A stretch of DNA of 36,509 nt from an uncultured Microbulbifer sp. (GTDB taxonomy: Bacteria; Pseudomonadota; Gammaproteobacteria; Pseudomonadales; Cellvibrionaceae): the NCBI RefSeq assembly GCF_913055755.1, contig NZ_CAJXKH010000028.1:1-36509 (forward strand), read 5' to 3'. Positions 35,129 to 36,509 of this stretch are shown piece after piece. The notes under the pieces are model-generated. The model was not told the origin of the DNA. It searched no databases and saw only the letters and a program-made list of their open reading frames with translations. The position numbers and the translations under genes are program-made. Within the stretch, counting starts at the first letter, position 1, and every line of letters starts with the position of its first letter.

Positions 35129-36160
35129 ATGAGTAACATTTACAGCATCGGCTTCGGCGTCGGCACCTGCAACAGCAAGGGCGAATGGCTGGAAGTTTTC
35201 TTCCCCCACCCGGTCATCTACCCCACGGACGAAGTTGCCAGTGCGGTGACCGGCACCCTGAACATCGACGGCGGCAACGTCGCGGTCGCGCTGGACACTG
35301 CCCAGCTGCAGCCGCTCGCGGAACAACTGGAAAGCGCCGGCGCCAGCGAGCAGGCAGCCATCTTGCGCCAGTTCGCCAGCAGCGAACGCCCGCTGGTCGC
35401 GGTGGTGCTGCACAGCGACGATGCACCGCAATCCGTGCCCGAGGCCTACCTGAAACTGCACCTGCTTTCCCACCGCCTGGTAAAGCCCCAGGGCATCAAG
35501 CTGGACGGTGTATTCGGCCAGCTGCCGAATGTGGCCTGGACCAACCAGGGCGCCATCGACCTGCAGGAACTCCCCCAGCGCCAGCTGGAAGCGCGCCTGA
35601 AGGGCGAACTGCTGGAAGTGTCCTGCGTGGACAAGTTCCCGAAAATGACCAACTACGTTGTGCCCAAGGGCGTGCGTATTGCCCACACCGCCCGCGTGCG
35701 CCTCGGCGCCTACCTGGGCGAAGGCACCACCATCATGCACGAGGGTTTCGTGAACTTTAATGCGGGAACCGAAGGTCCGGGCATGATCGAAGGCCGCATT
35801 TCTGCGGGCGTTTTCGTCGGTGCCGGATCCGACCTCGGCGGCGGCAGCTCTACCATGGGCACCCTGTCCGGCGGTGGCAATATCGTGATCTCCCTGGGCG
35901 AAGGCTGCCTGCTGGGCGCCAACGCCGGTACCGGCATTCCCCTGGGAGACCGCTGCACCGTGGAATCCGGCCTGTACATCACTGCCGGCACCAAAGTCGC
36001 AGTACTTGATGACAAAGGCGAAGTGGCAGAATCCGTCAAGGCGCGGGACCTGGCCGGCAAAAACGACCTGCTGTTCCGCCGCAATTCCAGCACCGGCACA
36101 GTTGAGTGCCTGACCAACAAGAGTGCGGTTGAACTCAACGCCGAGCTGCATAGCAACTGA
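35129..36160 (+). CDS. dapD: 2,3,4,5-tetrahydropyridine-2,6-dicarboxylate N-succinyltransferase
   Basis: Succinylates tetrahydrodipicolinate with succinyl-CoA, opening the succinylase lysine/DAP branch. The 343-residue product is the long Pseudomonas type, starting 'SIGFGVGTCNSKGEWLEVFF', rather than the 274-residue E. coli type. An N-terminal domain is followed by left-handed beta-helix turns from about residue 180 ('PKGVRIAHTARVRLGAYLGE', 'GGGSSTMGTLSGGGNIVISL'). AAAGGA precedes the ATG. Its product is used two steps along by DapC, encoded 1.1 kb upstream. Confidence 0.97.
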   Translation: MSNIYSIGFGVGTCNSKGEWLEVFFPHPVIYPTDEVASAVTGTLNIDGGNVAVALDTAQLQPLAEQLESAGASEQAAILRQFASSERPLVAVVLHSDDAPQSVPEAYLKLHLLSHRLVKPQGIKLDGVFGQLPNVAWTNQGAIDLQELPQRQLEARLKGELLEVSCVDKFPKMTNYVVPKGVRIAHTARVRLGAYLGEGTTIMHEGFVNFNAGTEGPGMIEGRISAGVFVGAGSDLGGGSSTMGTLSGGGNIVISLGEGCLLGANAGTGIPLGDRCTVESGLYITAGTKVAVLDDKGEVAESVKARDLAGKNDLLFRRNSSTGTVECLTNKSAVELNAELHSN

Positions 36161-36185
36161 CATACGGTATGAGGACTTTGTCATT

Positions 36186-36212
36186 ACCGGGCCCGCTTGA
36201 AGCTGGTCCGGT
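36186..36212 (+). other. Hairpin past dapD
   Basis: ACCGGGCC/GGTCCGGT (36186-36193 with 36205-36212), eight pairs with one G-U, about 25 bp past the dapD stop. It has no U-run but is the nearest structure that could end or trim the dapD transcript. Confidence 0.45.
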
Positions 36213-36226
36213 GGCGGCAAAGCATC

Positions 36227-36315
36227 TGGTGGAGCTTTTCGGAATCGCTGTATATACGTCCTGTACGCTCCGGCGGTGCCATCCATGGCACCGACGGTTC
36301 CGAAAAGCTCCACCA
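36227..36315 (-). repeat. Structured repeat copy 2 (same plan, different stem)
   Basis: A perfect 18-bp outer stem (36227-36244 with 36298-36315) encloses an 8-bp hairpin CGGTGCCA/TGGCACCG (36274-36281 with 36286-36293). On the minus strand its loop is TGGA closed by A-U. A 29-nt spacer lies on one side and 4 nt on the other, as in copy 1. The spacer, read on the minus strand, carries CAGGACG...T..ACAGCG, alignable with CAGGGATG..TT.ACGGCG of copy 1. It lies about 65 bp past the dapD stop, on the strand opposite to dapD. Confidence 0.8.
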
Positions 36316-36431
36316 TATACTCTGCCTTCGACCCAACTTTTGCGCTTCGATATTTACTACCGAGTCATTTCAGCTGAACTCGAAAAGTGATGTGAATTTC
36401 AATGCGAAGGCCTGCCTGCCGGGGGCTGTTC

Positions 36432-36509
36432 GCGAGACCTTCTAAAACAGGGATGTTTTAGAAGAGCCCCCAGGGATGGGTTGAGGGGGGACGCCTAGTC
36501 CGTGTCTCG
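36432..36509 (+). repeat. Structured repeat copy 3 (cut by window edge)
   Basis: Bases 36432-36482 are identical to the reverse complement of 320-370 (51 bp). The inner 11-bp hairpin with GGGA loop is 36439-36449 with 36454-36464, and CCCA-GGGA-TGGG follows at 36470-36481. The 3' outer arm begins GTCTCG at 36504-36509 and pairs with 36433-36438. The stretch 36483-36503 differs from copy 1 and is longer. The upstream flank (ending GGGGGCTGTTC) differs from copy 1, so the outer stem is a different sequence. Confidence 0.85.

Overview
The window is chromosomal backbone of a marine-type gammaproteobacterium. Gene content, protein sequences and gene order fit the Cellvibrionales/Pseudomonadales side of the class, and Microbulbifer or a close relative is my best guess. 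That placement rests on recalled synteny and protein resemblance, not on a search. The sequence is GC-rich. I see no rRNA, tRNA, prophage, insertion sequence or CRISPR array.

Layout. (1) 1-220: the 5' end of a DMT/EamA transporter gene, minus strand, cut by the window edge. (2) 420-10977, minus strand: ffh, the rpsP-rimM-trmD-rplS operon, then xerD-dsbC-hom-thrC-recJ, the order known from Pseudomonas. (3) 11169-13310, plus strand: ypjD-like and yfjD/CorC-like membrane protein genes, divergent from ffh. (4) 13330-28693, minus strand: the envelope and translation run rpsB-tsf-pyrH-frr-uppS-cdsA-dxr-rseP-bamA-skp-lpxD-fabZ-lpxA-lpxB-rnhB. (5) 29119-36160, plus strand: map-glnD-dapC-nth-yffB-dapD. 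(6) 36161-36509: noncoding DNA with structured repeats.

How the genes work together. Block 4 links ribosome and translation factors (S2, EF-Ts, RRF) to undecaprenyl, CDP-diacylglycerol and isoprenoid precursor supply, then to outer-membrane protein assembly (BamA, Skp, RseP) and the lipid A pathway (LpxD, FabZ, LpxA, LpxB). Block 2 joins protein targeting, ribosomal proteins and tRNA modification to threonine biosynthesis (Hom, ThrC), disulfide isomerisation, chromosome dimer resolution and DNA repair. Block 5 joins Met removal, PII nitrogen signalling and two lysine/DAP steps (DapC, DapD).

Regulation visible in the DNA: an S2-type rpsB leader RNA with a long-range 8-bp helix and a promoter with a GC-rich discriminator, a terminator-like hairpin between rpsB and tsf, and terminators after dsbC and rplS.

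The least explained material is a family of about 90-100 bp structured repeats. One lies 34 bp past the recJ stop and two lie past dapD. Copies 1 and 3 share a perfect 51-bp block. Each copy has an outer stem and an inner hairpin whose loop shows A-NGGA-U, and the hairpin of copies 1 and 3 matches the recalled CsrA/RsmA binding consensus at 11 of 12 positions. I propose them as candidate CsrA/RsmA-binding 3' elements. BamA also carries an EF-hand-like calcium loop inserted in its loop-6 region.
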